From NCBI GenBank assembly GCA_963969495.1, contig OZ018324.1, forward strand, positions 136,926,327 through 136,990,326: 64,000 nt of DNA, written 5' to 3'. A program made the position numbers and the translations under genes. Below are positions 35,526 to 46,399 of the stretch, piece after piece. Source of the stretch: Ceratothoa steindachneri. Its lineage: Eukaryota > Arthropoda > Malacostraca > Isopoda > Cymothoidae. The notes below the pieces were generated by a model that worked only from the letters and a program-made list of their open reading frames with translations, made no database searches and was not told the DNA's origin. Within the stretch, counting starts at the first letter, position 1. Every line of letters begins with the position of its first letter.

Positions 35526-35529
<4 letters not shown>
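34157..35529 (-). repeat. 5' LTR of the gypsy-type element
   Basis: It aligns with 26773-28126 along its length. It includes a small extra GTGTGTGTG run near 34785. The outer edge reads CCCTCAC followed by TATATA, so the final A of the canonical end is not seen. Confidence 0.9.
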
Positions 35530-35596
<67 letters not shown>

Positions 35597-35606
35597 TATA
35601 TATATT
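35530..35606. repeat. (TA)n at the outer edge of the 5' LTR
   Basis: About 77 bp of TA repeat with one AA interruption, starting directly at the LTR edge. Confidence 0.95.
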
Positions 35607-36480
35607 TAATATATTATATATTTTTTTCTACAACTTCTCTTTGGTTCATTTATTTATTACACTTTGCATATTATTTTCTTAATTTACACAAATAGGTATT
35701 TCTATGATTTGATAGATCCACCAATCGTCCATTTGTGGAGTTCCTCACTGGCCCTATTAAATCCTGCAAGTTGAGTGCCCCAACCTACATATTTTTTAAA
35801 ACGAGACCCATAAGTGACTTTTTAAGGTCAATTATACTAGTAGTCTTGTAGGGGTTTATATTTTCTTGTTACCTTTTTTGTTTGTCTCCTTCGGGTGAAA
35901 TCCAAATGAGCAGGGTTCCTGAATCGGTAATTTTCATATTCAGAGTACAATGGTCATACCACTATTCCCTGTTGTGGTATTTCACTACTGAATCTGTAAT
36001 TGACGGAGTGTTTACCCCAGTGATGGTATTTTCTGAAAAAATTGGAGAAATATTGTAAATTTTTTTCAAGATTTTTCCGCGTTTTTTTTTGTTTTTTTTT
36101 TGCAACAATGTTATGCAGTTCAATCTTAGACTCTATGGCGGGCTCTCTGAGCCTTTATTTTTCTTCTTGCTCTGTTCTTGATCAGATAGAAGACTTTGTT
36201 TTGAATTTTTTGGAACTCTCTTTTTTATTTGCTTTAGATTGGGTGTTAATAGGGAGGGGAGGTTAGATTTGTGCCTCCCTTACTAGAGCATGATATATTT
36301 TTCTTTTATTCTCCGTGCTTAATTCTCTTGAGGAGTAAAGGATTATCAGCACTGGAACTACTTTTTTTCGGCTAAATGTTTTCTGAATTCTCTTGAGGTT
36401 ATCTGTAGCTCCTAGTATTTTACCTTCCCGATGAGATCTTACAACTTTCCTTGTAATTCGATATCCGCTAACTTTCGTCT
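35607..36480. other. Unassigned AT-rich DNA
   Basis: No domain recognised. It may be the 3' part of LINE O, which reads toward it on the minus strand. Confidence 0.4.
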
Positions 36481-36489
36481 CGAGATAGG

Positions 36490-38480
36490 GACCATGATGA
36501 AATTTATTCTATTCATTCTAATTTTCCAGTCACCACATACATACGACTAATTAGTTGATGTCAGCTGGGAATTGAATATTGAGACATTCGGGCATTACAG
36601 GTTGTGGCAGATCGTTGTTTAGAGAGAGTAGGGCGTGGGGCTAAGACACGCCACGCGGAAGGCCTATTTCCAATTCGAACTCGGGTCTTTTGTAGTCATT
36701 GATAACCACATATGCTCTTCTATATATGTTAGATAGTCGCCGAAAATTCTCCAGATTATTGTTCACTTGGAGGTTCAAAATATTGTTACATGCCTCTTGC
36801 CCAGAATTTTTCAAGGTTTTTTAGACATCTCGAGAACAAAATCAATGTATTTTTTCTCCGCTTTGGCCTTAACGATCTTCTCTGTGATGATGACGAGTGA
36901 CATTGTGGTGTATCTTCCTTTACGGAATCCGAATTGGTATTCATTGTAAATGTTTTCGATGAAAAATTCTAAGTCTTATATTTATGTTTTCAAAGACTTT
37001 TCCAGTGAAATTCGGAAGCGATATAGGTCTGTAGCTGATAAGGAGATGTGGCGGTTTGTCTGGTTTTGTGATAAAGATAATTTTGGCTAGCTTGTAGTCG
37101 TCTGGGAAGTATTAAGTGTTGAGGCACGCATTGAATATTTAATCGATTTAATGTTGTGCAATGCCTTGGTGAGTGTGAATCTGGTGGATCACGATTATGT
37201 GCTCTTAGTTTGAATGAACTTATAGCGAACTTAAGTTCTTCGATGGTAATTGTGACCCCTGGTCCCTGGTTTTGGAGATTTTTTCTAGTTTGTTGGATGA
37301 AGTCTGTTTTTCTTCCCGTGTTATAGAACTTCCAGTAGTCTTTGAAATTATGCTCGATAGTTCTGTCGTCTCTTATGTTCTTTTCTTGTTCATTTAGTAG
37401 CGGTATCTTTCTTCTTGGAGGTCATTTCCTTTGATTTATTAGCCTCCAATTTTCCTTAGGTAATGAAGCTATCCCATATTGTTTATGGTTCTTTTTTTCA
37501 TTGATGCCTCCCTCACTCTTATTTTCTTCTTCTAAGCGCAGTTTGTGTTTCTCTGGTTGGACCGAAAAATTCAATTCGGTCGTAGACACTACTGAGTTGC
37601 TGGTTCTTATCCTTCATCTTTTCTGTCCATCTTGTTTGAGGGAGCTTGCTGTATCTCGTTTTCGGTACGTTATTATTCTCTTCCTCAATGAGAGCTGATT
37701 TCAGACGCTTAATTTCATCAATTTCTTCCAGGTTAACTTCATTAAGATCGGCTTGGACGAATCTTTGTATTAGTTTTAGTTCTCTCTATTGTAGCAATTC
37801 CTTTCATCTACTGGTACCTGTATTGGGTTCTGATTTACTTCCAGTAGTGTTCCCACGTTATCACTACATGCTACGTTGACGGGCTGCAATAGAATATTGT
37901 ATTGCATGTAGGGGCTGCTTAACGTTCCATCTGGTTTTGGAGCAGCTCTGCCGTCGTTAAGGTACGTAGGGAAGGCTAGGCTGATTCTGTTCAATATCTT
38001 TCTTTCCATCAATATTTCGAGGTTTTCGCCAGTTCGATTTGCACCTTGCATTCAGGTCTCCTATGAACATTGTTGGGAGTCTCATGCTGAAGATGGTCAT
38101 CACAATGTGCATACGAATGAAATTGCTTCTCGGCGGTTGGTATCCATGTTTATTCTTATTGGTGATACCTCTGCTTCAATTCTAACGGCCAAGTAGGCTT
38201 CATCTAAGCCATGATTTCTTTATAATTTGTCTTTTCTGATTGCTATTCCCCCTCCCCCCGTTAGTTCTTCACCTGTTAGGTTAGCATCAATGACGGTATA
38301 AGTGAAATTTTGTATAACTCTGCTATCTGAGTTTACTCCATGTTCAAATATTAGAATTATGCCTGGATCTATTTTCCTGAAGGTGTTGTCAAGGGTTAAT
38401 ATTTTTCTGATCCATCCAATTCTGTTAATTTCCTGCAAACTGAACCTAAAATTAATGAGTATAAATATGGACTATTCAGT
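36490..38480 (-). pseudogene. Decayed LINE O: endonuclease and reverse transcriptase
   Basis: Minus-strand reading with many frame changes. The endonuclease N-terminal part (38438-38220) has IILIFEHGVNSD and GGGGIAIRKDKL, typical APE-endonuclease blocks; DEAYLAVRIEAEVSPI follows, then a second open piece (38051-37776). RT fingers appear near 37.1-36.99 kb as FPDDYKLAKIIFITKPDKP and SYRPISLPNFTGKVFEN. The palm end near 36.6 kb reads NDLPQPVMPECLNIQF and then PADI, where the family has FADDI. It is AT-rich and heavily mutated. The RT style resembles P. The clade was not assigned. Confidence 0.7.
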
Positions 38481-38591
38481 CATAAGCAGATCATAACACA
38501 AGTTGTGAATGGTGCGTTTTCTCATCAATGAAACCAAACGTAAAAGGTAAATCGAAACGTAAAACGGAGGAAACTAATGATAGTTTTATAG

Positions 38592-38725
38592 CGTACGAGA
38601 AGTGCAGGCGAGCGGCTTAAATGGTTCGCTTGAATGAGTCTTTAATGAGACTCAGGATGGCCGAGTGGATTCGCCGCTGGCTAACAGTGGTCCGGCGACG
38701 CGGAAAGCTGCTCGCAACTCGCTTA
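38592..38725 (+). repeat. tRNA-like/SINE-like repeat, copy 1
   Basis: It contains GATGGCCGAGTGG, a match to the tRNA A-box consensus, a TGAGTCT/AGACTCA hairpin (38634-38653) and GGCTAACAGTGGTCC. The matching copy is at 38879-39013. No convincing B box or complete cloverleaf was found, so it is not called as a tRNA gene. Confidence 0.55.
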
Positions 38726-38878
38726 GACTATTATATTTCTTTGCTCCCTTTCCTACTCCCCTCTATCTACAATGGTACCTAGACCCGGGAGGGGGAGCGT
38801 TAGCCCTTGGATAACGCTTCCATACGGGGTTCTCTTCATTTCTTCAAAATACGCTCCGCTTCTAAGAGGAGGGTTGTA

Positions 38879-39032
38879 TACCGTACAAGTGCAGCCGAGC
38901 GGCTTAAAAGCTTTGCTTGAATGAGTCCTTTTTGAGACTCAGGATGGCCAAGTGGATTCGCCGCTAGCTAACAGTGGTCCACGACGCGGGTTGCTGTTAG
39001 CAACTGGCCTACGCAATTATTTTTTTTTTTTT
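38879..39032 (+). repeat. tRNA-like/SINE-like repeat, copy 2, with T run
   Basis: It aligns with copy 1 from GTACAAGTGCAGCCGAGCGG through CTAACAGTGGTCC. A GTTGC/GCAAC hairpin lies near 38990-39004, and a T run of about 13 follows at 39020-39032, which would serve as a Pol III terminator. Confidence 0.55.
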
Positions 39033-39578
39033 GCCACTTTTCCTACTCTCCTATCAAGAGTTTTTATCTCTCAGTTTAATGTTTTTCTCGTTAGGAAAAG
39101 CTGCTTTTGTTACATAGTCATTTTGACATAAATAAAACTATCTGAGAGTTAAATATTTGTGGCGTCATGTGTGAATGAGCCTTTGTTACAAATCTAAAAG
39201 ATAAAAATTTAATTTTCTGCTCAAATGAAATGTTTATCTGTATGTTTATGTTTGTTTTTAATCAACGTTATGGTTCATATATAGTTGAAAAGAACTTGAA
39301 TGACAATATCAAAGCGGGGACAAAATATTTGATCATGGATGTTAAAAATATGTAGTTATGAGGTTCTCTAAAAGTATAATCTCGAATGTGTTCACGAAAA
39401 TTATAGAATGGCGACATGGTATTTAAGAAAGACGAAGACGACTCTCTAACTGTGTGTTTTTGAATTAAGCATTGGATGGCCTATTATTGTGAGGTAATGA
39501 GAAACATGGGAAATACAATGGTGGTTCGCTCACTCAAAATGAAAAGCATAAACTAATTAAAAGGTAATATGAAAACCA
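39033..39578. other. Unassigned AT-rich DNA
   Basis: Nothing recognised. Confidence 0.4.
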
Positions 39579-40012
39579 TTAAGATACCAATAGGCTAGGA
39601 GACTAAATAGCATAACATATCATGAACGAATTAATATTGAAAATACACGTACTAAAAATTCAGAATAGTCTAGGACAGCTAAATAGCTTAACTTAGCTTA
39701 AACTAATTAACACGGAAAATGCGAGCATTCAAAAATCATAAAAGGCTGGGTGACTAAATAACCTAACTTAGCCTGAATTAATTAGGCTTAAAAAATCCTA
39801 GCATCAAAATATCAGAATAGGTAGGGTCACATAAACAACATAATCTAGCTAAACTAATTGACATAGAAAATGCGAGCACCGAAAAACTCACAATAGGATA
39901 GCATACATAAATAGCCTAATAATCTATCTTAAACTAAATTACATGTAAATTTCAAAGAAGTAAAAATCACAATAGGCTAGGATACCTAAAGAGCCTAACG
40001 TAGCGTAAACTT
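39579..40012. repeat. ~78-bp minisatellite, about 5.5 copies
   Basis: Degenerate units begin with CAATAGGCTAGGA-like sequence near 39579, 39662, 39740, 39814, 39891 and 39970. Each continues with CTAAATAGCCTAACTTAGC, AAACTAATTAACA and AAAATGCGAGCA. The spacing is about 74-83 bp. Confidence 0.88.
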
Positions 40013-40019
40013 ATTCTTA

Positions 40020-41190
40020 CTTACTTGCTTATGGAGGACCATCGAATTTCAATGACAACGTCTCTCCTCTCGTGATGGGTGGCGATGACTAGTGAAGTAG
40101 TTTGATGACTAGTAGTGTGACTAGATGTGTAATGAAGATGAGATCAGTTTTGGTGGCCCAGGTGACTTCTTTGATGGCTACGAAGTCCAAATTCTGAGGC
40201 ACACCTTCTCCCACATGTGGAGCATTCAATACCCTCGACTGGAGGGGGAGGATCTCGATTTTGCCGCCTCATGCTGCCTTTGGCGCTGTTCCTCACGGGC
40301 ATGCACTAGGATGCCTAAAAGTCTTCTACGGCTCGGTAACAAGTTTCCCTTCAGGTGTCCCGGTCGTTTGCAAGTTGCTCCAAGCTGAATGGGCTCACTC
40401 CACACTCCTTGAGGGTTGTTTTGAGGTGGTCTTTGAGGCGCTTTTTTGCCCTCCTACACTGTGGCGACTAGTGGCAAGTTCTCCATTGAGGAGAGTGCGG
40501 GTGAGTCAGTTTTCTAAGATAGACATGGCCAACCCATCTAAACTGGCACTGGATAACGAGGGATTCAATGCTAATGCAACTTATGCGCTGGTCTGCCCAG
40601 GTGATCACAAGGATTCCTTGGGGGGCATCTGATGTAGAAAGCCTCAAGACCCTTGATGTGCGCCATGTATACAGTCCAGGTTCACAGCCATACAAGAGGG
40701 CAGAAGTGCACACAGCCTTATAACAACCGCCTTGGTGCGGATCGTGATGTTGAGGGTGAGGAAAACCTGACTTGATAGTCGCCCAAAGACACTCGTAACC
40801 TGCAGGATTCTGTTCTCTACTTAGTCATCGATACGGGAGGAATGGGGACAAGATGCTGCCAATGTATGCAAAGTTCTTGGTTGGAAAATGTCATCCTCTC
40901 CAACCCTGAAATCTGCAGGAAGGGGGTTGGTCGTCTAGATCCGAGTGCTAGTGGAGAACCTCAGTCTTTCTGGCATTGATGACGAGCCCTGTGCTGGTGT
41001 AAGTGTCGTCAATAGTGTCAAGTATCTTTTGCAGTCCTTCAGCTGAGTGACTTTTATGATAAAGGCTGCGTCGTCAGCGTACTGTAGGTTGAATACAGTT
41101 GCAGTTCTGGTTTTCGTGGTAGCTTGGAGTCGTCAGAGATTGAACAGACTGCCATCCAAGCGGTATCGTTAGGCGATGTCGACCTCTAGT
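40020..41190 (-). pseudogene. LINE N: reverse transcriptase 3' part, decayed
   Basis: Minus reading: the palm block NLQYADDAAFI at about 41085-41055 (catalytic YADD intact), then TGLVINARKT-like sequence with frame breaks. An 81-residue piece (40713-40468) has ALLYGCEPGLYTWRTSRVL, LRLSTSDAPQGILVITWADQ and IQCQFRWVGHVYL, matching the LYGCE...W....R.L..F....LR.I....W.D...LRW.GHV pattern found at the C-terminus of many LINE RTs. It is 5'-truncated at the palm. It is unrelated in detail to the CR1-like and RNase H-bearing copies here. The clade was not assigned. Confidence 0.78.
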
Positions 41191-42479
41191 CTTGAACTTT
41201 TTTTTCTGCCTGTCACATTGCTCCAACTTGTTGAAGTTTTAAACGCAGGGGGGAGGGAGGGATTAATGCTTACCCCATTTTCAGTGAAGATGGGGTGATT
41301 TTTAGCCTGTTGATGTTATAACCACACACACTAAAACCATGCTGTCTGAAGTGGGTTGCCTGGACAGTGAACAAAGACTCATCCATGCAAGAACTGGAGG
41401 CTGAGACTCATCAAGGAAACGTCGGGGGAGTACTTTTTCTCTTTCAATTCTCTTCTTTCAACAATTTTGCATGGTCACATAGCTCACTTCGTCCTCCAAA
41501 ATAAATTGTCTGGCGGGCCTTCTTGGATTTCTCCTGATCTTGTTCGTCGTTTAACGTTTTCTTGATGTGGGCTGGGATCTTTACTGATTGTCGCGGGTGG
41601 TCCTCACTTTTGAAAGAGAACTGCCTCTCTTTAAGACGTTTGATAATTGTTAAAAACCCAGATCTGCTCACAGTGGAGTTCAGCATTTCGAAGTTATCGG
41701 CCGCTGTCTTCAAGATTCTTTAAAGGTATCCAATTGCTTCACATTTTGCAGTCATATCTGAAAATGGGTGTGGTTTTTTTATGAACTTACAATTTGATTC
41801 ACAATTCTAAAATCCTGACAGAACCTGAAAGAAAGTAATTAATTAATGGTATACAAACACATTTGAAATGGTTAGTACAAAGACGTCTACACTTCGTGTT
41901 TCAGCCCTGTAGAAGGCTAACTAAGCATTGAATCCCAAGTATTGGTAAGTGTAAAGAGAAGCAAGGGATTGGGCGGTTTCTTATGAGTTGAGAGAAAAAA
42001 ACAACACAAACGTGTCTGTGAAGCTTTGAATTGAAATAATCTTTTTCTTGAAAAATTTATCATTATATAAAAGGTGGAGTCTGTTTGCCATTACAAACTA
42101 TCTTTAATAATGGTTCGATATAAATAAAGCTAAAACACACTTTCCAAGACCCAAGTTTAACCAAAAGCTTGGGGTGACCTTATTGTGACGAGCAGATGCT
42201 ATAATCAATAAGGAACATTTTGAGCCAGAGCGGCAACTTCCCAAGCCAAAAATATTGTCTACAAATAGGCTACAAATAATCATCTATATGAGAATGATAA
42301 CGGTCACCTTCACATGTCAAGGACGGCACTATACAGATTCAAAGAAATTATTTCTCATAAAAACGACTCCATTTTGGGAACAGGAAATCACAAACTTCCC
42401 GAATGTACAGTGGTCAAAATGCGTTGAAGCAAATTATATTTATAAGAGCGATAAATTTATTGCATTAGGACTCCATACA
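41191..42479. other. Unassigned DNA
   Basis: No recognised gene. A minus frame 41713-41444 (89 residues, lysine-rich) has no family I recognise and only weak coding texture. Confidence 0.4.
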
Positions 42480-43391
42480 TACGAGGGGCGGTCAATAGGT
42501 TTTGCGAATCGGGAGGGCAAAACAGAAGAAAGGGGATCGCTGTTTGTGGGGGTGTTAGGAAAAGTAATGAAGAGTCAGGACTTGCAGCCGCACGCTCCTG
42601 GCTCGTCTATTTAAGAAGCCGTAGCTGATCGCAGATAGTCACTCACAAATTTTTCAACAATGGAGAAGGTTGAGCACCGCGCAGTGATCAAATTTTCGAC
42701 CAAGGAAGGCAAGAATGCAAAAAAGATCCATGAAGGCATGGTTGCAGTGTACACCGACACTGCCCCTTCCTATGCAACCATTGCTCGCTGGAATAGGGAG
42801 TTCCGCCATGGTCGTGAGTCCCTTGAAGATGACCCCCGTCCAGGACGCCCGTCAGACGTAACCAACGAGGACAATGTGGCCCGTGTGGAGAGAATGATCC
42901 TCGAAAATCGATGGGTGAAGGTCGAAGAAATCAAGCGAGAACTTGGAATATTACATGGAAGTGTTATCAACATCATCCACTACAATTTGGCCAGTTGGGT
43001 CCCTAGAAACCTCACGCGCTATGATCGACTTCAACGTCGTCCACAAGGCCAGAGTTGCAAAGGCTGCCCTGCGCGAGTGCAGATCCGAGGAGCTCAACCA
43101 CCCCTCCTACAGTCCAGATCTGGCCCCTAGCGACTACTTTTTATTCCGCCAGCTCAAGGCTGCACTGTGTGGACGCCGGTTTAGGGACGATGAAGATGTA
43201 CAGCTCGCCATCCAGGAGTGGATTGAACAGCAGTCGGGAGATTTCTGGTTGTCGGGAATTCGAAGCCTCGGAGACAAGTGGTGCAAGTGTATTGAAGTCG
43301 AGGGTAGTTATATTTAAAAATAATAAAACACTTTTCCTCATATCTCGTTTCCTTATATCCGAATTGCAAAACCTATTGACCGCCCCTCGTA
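42480..43391 (+). mobile_element. mariner copy 2, internally deleted
   Basis: The inverted ends CGAGGGGCGGTCAATAGGTT (from 42482) and, reversed, CGAGGGGCGGTCAATAGGTT (to 43389) are perfect mirror images, with TA at each flank. It is about 0.91 kb long. It shares the internal deletion of copy 1 and is in the opposite orientation. Confidence 0.95.
42660..43317 (+). pseudogene. mariner transposase relic 2
   Basis: The first frame (42660-43130) encodes the N-terminal helix-turn-helix region (FSTKEGKNAKKIHEGM, SYATIARWNREFRHG, then KREL...HGSVINIIH and WVPRNLTRYDRLQ). After the deletion junction near 43040 the true frame is the one read from 43026 (VHKARVAKAALREC, SPDLAPSDYFLFRQLK, then DKWCKCIEVEGSYI), ending at 43317. 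The third Asp of the D,D34D triad (SPDLAPSD) is present; the GDETW block is absent. It is about two thirds of the usual ~345 residues. A translated product would keep DNA binding but not catalysis. Confidence 0.93.
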
Positions 43392-43499
43392 TTTCTAAAA
43401 TAATTGGTGTGGCATTAACCCCCGATCTGAACTTTTTGGAGGCCTTTATTTTTTGTGGGAACCTAATTTTAATGTTATCCAAAATACGACTTATTGTTC

Positions 43500-44590
43500 C
43501 AGCGCCCATCTGGCGACTGCCTACTATGGCATAGGTTGCCGTAATCACCTTAGAGACTAAAGCTAAGCTAGATAAAAATTACAAACGAGCAAACGACAAA
43601 AATGTGCAGACAAATACAAAACAAACAAACGAAACCAAAGGAAAAATCCCAAAGCGAAAAAACAAGAAGGAGGAAACACGCTGCAAATGGCGGTGCGTCC
43701 CGCTAGCGTGTCCAATTTGGAGACAACGGAAAGCAACCTGAAGCCTTCACGACAATAGGGGGTAGGTCCATGAGAACAATCGCGGCGCAATGGCACTCAC
43801 TTTTAAGTTCCCCTCGACCGTATCCCATCTTCTTTGCCAAGCAGCCCGTATTCCTGCCATGTAATCAGGTTGAGGAAGAGCGAAACGCTGGTCTGGTCGT
43901 CCAGTCCTCGCGGAATCTTTGGTCCCCTCATTCCCCGCAATTTCTACATGTCCAGGAACCCAGCACAAGATAATTTCGATATCCGCCCGGCTTGCCCAAA
44001 CCGTGGCGTAACGGATATCGCGAACCCGGCGTGGAGAGATTCCAAGGCCCCGGTATCACTCAGGGCGATTTGTGAGTAACTATAGATAAATCCGGTCACC
44101 GAACCTTTCACGTCACGTTATTTTGCGTCCTGAGTGGTGTATTGCCACCAACTCGGCCGTGAAGACAGACACAGCGCTGGGCAGGGCCTCGCTGACTTCA
44201 AACAGAGGGGATACGGCGTGGAAACCGAACCTATCTTGTGACTTGAAACCATCCGTAAACACTGGCATGGTTACAGCGTGACAGGAACTGTGCTTCCAAA
44301 AGGCAGAACGCAATACTCCCGGCGCTATAGAAGCTTTGGAGGCAGAGGCGTGGCGACAAATGGCCAACGGTCGTACCCTCCAAGGTGGCGTCCTGGGCAG
44401 AGCCGGGGGCGCCACCGCCCCGAGCGCTATACCTAGCTCTCAGAGTTTTCTGGCCCTAAATCCGAATGGCTTAAGGTATCACTGGCGTCGCTCGGCGGTA
44501 TAAGCACCGTCGAGAGCAGCTGCGAGTGTAGTAAGAGTCGTTGGCGACTGAGGGAGGCGTCATGCTCGCAGGTAGAGGTGAATCTTTTAA
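43500..44590 (-). mobile_element. RNase H LINE fragment K (I-group), 5'-truncated
   Basis: It reads minus from the RT-RNase H linker (44.59 kb) through RNase H to the 3' UTR. Its 3' end (GCGCCCATCTGGCGACTGC) matches the J 3' end at about 44.6 kb. It lies directly downstream of J in the same orientation. Confidence 0.82.
43680..44420 (-). pseudogene. RNase H and C-terminal part of LINE K, broken
   Basis: Piece 44415-44113 has LAICRHASASKASIAPGVL, VFTDGFKSQDRFGFHAVSPL and FTAELVAIHH (first Asp and Glu present). After a gap with frameshifts, 43968-43747 has CWVPGHVEIAGNEGTKDSA, where the last catalytic Asp context (GNERAD) is altered, then PDYMAGIRAAWQRRW. It is highly similar to M and J. The copy is dead. 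Confidence 0.83.
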
Positions 44591-44869
44591 TTCATCTTTT
44601 GTTAGGGAGCCCATATGGTGACTCCTTGCGTGGGCATAGTCGCTATACACGACATAGCCTACTATTGGGTTATATTAAGGAACAAATAACAAAGAACAAG
44701 AAAACAAATAACAATATGTAAATAACAAATAACAACGATAAAAAGGACAAGAGATGAAAAAATAACATCCAAGCAAGAATGAGGCGCGCTCAGACGTCGG
44801 AGGTAGGCCCGCTTTTCCCCCAGAGGGGAGAACATCCAACGTACAAAAAGCCAACAGTCAAATAAAGGG

Positions 44870-46215
44870 GAGGAGGTTAGCCTCGTGCAAAAAGTCGTAA
44901 AGTCCATAAGGCAGTGTGCCCAACCCTTGTCAAGTACAGGAGACATGCGTTAGCGAGCCCGCTCGTCCGGTACCACGACAGGTAACGTGCGACAAGATCG
45001 CCCAGACTAGGAGATTCAACAAGAATGTACCGAACGGTCTGGGAGAGAACGCAGTCTTCACAGTAGGGCGCAGGCAAGCGAAACATCAAATGGCGGTGCG
45101 TCCCGCAGGTATGTCCAATTCGGGGAACACAGAAAGCAACCTGAAGCCGTCTCGGAATTGAGGGGTAGGTCCAGGGGAGCAGTCGCGGCCTAATGGTACG
45201 TAAATTTAAGTTCCACTCGACTGTCTCCCATCTTCTTTACTAAGCAGCTTGGAGATCTGCCCGTATTCCTGCCATATAATCGGTGTGAAGAAGAGCAAAA
45301 CGCTGGTCTCGTTGTCCAGTCCTCGCGGACGCTTTGTCACCCTCATCAGCGCGCTCATTTTCCGCAATCACTACATGTCCAGGAGCCATGCAGAAGATAA
45401 TATCGACATCCGCCCGGCTCGCCAAAACTATGGCGTCACGGATATCGCGAACCAAGGGATGTGGAGATTCCAATGCCCCGAGAGCACTCAGGGCGCTCTG
45501 CAAGGTCTCCGAACCTTGCACGTCGCGTTATATCACGTACCGAGCGGTATATTACAACCAGCTTGGCCGTGGAGACGGACTCAATGACTGGTTGAGTCTC
45601 TCTGACTCCAAACAGAGGAGATACGGCGTAGAAACAGAGCCCCTCTTGGGACTTGAGGACATCCGTATACAGTAGCACCGTTCAAGCCTGACACGAATTG
45701 TAATCCAAAAGGGTCGAGTGCAATACTCCCGTCGATGTAGAAGCTTTGGGAGCAGAGGCGTGGCGACAAATAGTCAAATGTGGTACCCTCAAGGCTGGCG
45801 TCCTAGACAGAACCAACGACGCCACCGGCAAGAGAATTATACCTAGCTATCGAAGGAGTTTCCTAACCCTAAACTAAAAGGGCTTAGGGTATGACTTGCG
45901 TATCTCGGCGGCATAGGTACCTTCGAGATGCATTGAGAGCTCTTGGCGAATGAGGGAAAGTCGGGCTCGCGCGTACAGGAGAATAATGCACTGTGCACGG
46001 CCCAGTGAGTGGCATCTTCCCAGCATCGATAAGTAGACTATCAATGGGGGAGTGCAAAAGGCACTGATCGCCAGGTGAAGGCCGGTGTGGAGGATCAAAT
46101 CCATCTTCCGCAATATACACTCGGCTGCGGATGAAAAAAACTCGCATCCGTAGTCGAGCTTCAAACGAAGTAAGGCAGTAGCCTTATCAGCGCCCCAAGC
46201 AATGAACGTCACGGA
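44870..46215 (-). pseudogene. RNase H and C-terminal region of LINE J, broken
   Basis: The linker (46212-45874) has AWGADKATALLRL, LKLDYGCEFFSSA, common after the RT of I/Jockey-type elements. RNase H is in pieces: LLYTDVLKSQEGLCFYAVSPL (45678 frame) and QSALSALGALESPHPLV, FCMAPGHVVIAENERADEGD (45521 frame). The Glu position is altered (VSTAKLVVI where M has FTAELVAI). The C-terminal segment APYCEDCVLSQTVRYIL (45089 frame) keeps the CxxC but has Tyr where M has His. Not functional. Confidence 0.83.
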
Positions 46216-46399
46216 ACGAAAAATATCCTAAGGTTGTCAATATAAGACTCCCAAGTGAGGCGTCGGTCAAATACAAGACCAAGGAAACTGTGCGAATCCA
46301 CCACTTCTAGGCGCACGCCATTAAGAAATGGGCCTGGTTCAGGATGGAGCCGGGATGGCAGCAGATGTGCACCACCTTAGCCGTGACCAAAGAAAACTG

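Larger units (their letters stand above)
26773..35529 (-). mobile_element. Ty3/gypsy-type LTR retrotransposon with integrase upstream of RT
   Basis: Two related ~1.36-kb direct repeats (26773-28126 and 34157-35529) flank an internal region that reads, on the minus strand: PBS (33122-33140), gag (about 32.8-32.1 kb), protease (about 32.0-31.63 kb), integrase (31.31-30.2 kb), RT (30.18-29.3 kb), RNase H (29.2-28.7 kb) and PPT (28127-28139). In element sense the LTR starts TGTGAGG and ends CCACGACA. Without the mariner at 33160-34093 it is about 7.8 kb. All genes are interrupted. Sequence similarity is of gypsy type, while the order is copia-like, as in Gmr1-like elements. Confidence 0.88.

Noticed and set aside
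26773..35529. Endogenous retrovirus with envelope
   Set aside because: No envelope-like frame is present between RNase H and the PPT; the element has only gag-pol content.
38650..38725. Functional Leu/Ser tRNA gene
   Set aside because: A-box-like match only; no acceptable B box, anticodon arm or acceptor pairing, and the unit is duplicated, favouring a SINE-like repeat.
39579..40012. CRISPR array
   Set aside because: Units are degenerate throughout with no spacer/repeat distinction, and the context is eukaryotic; same for 15524-15925.
41444..41713. 89-residue minus-strand frame as a host gene
   Set aside because: Short, lysine-rich, no recognisable domain or splice context.
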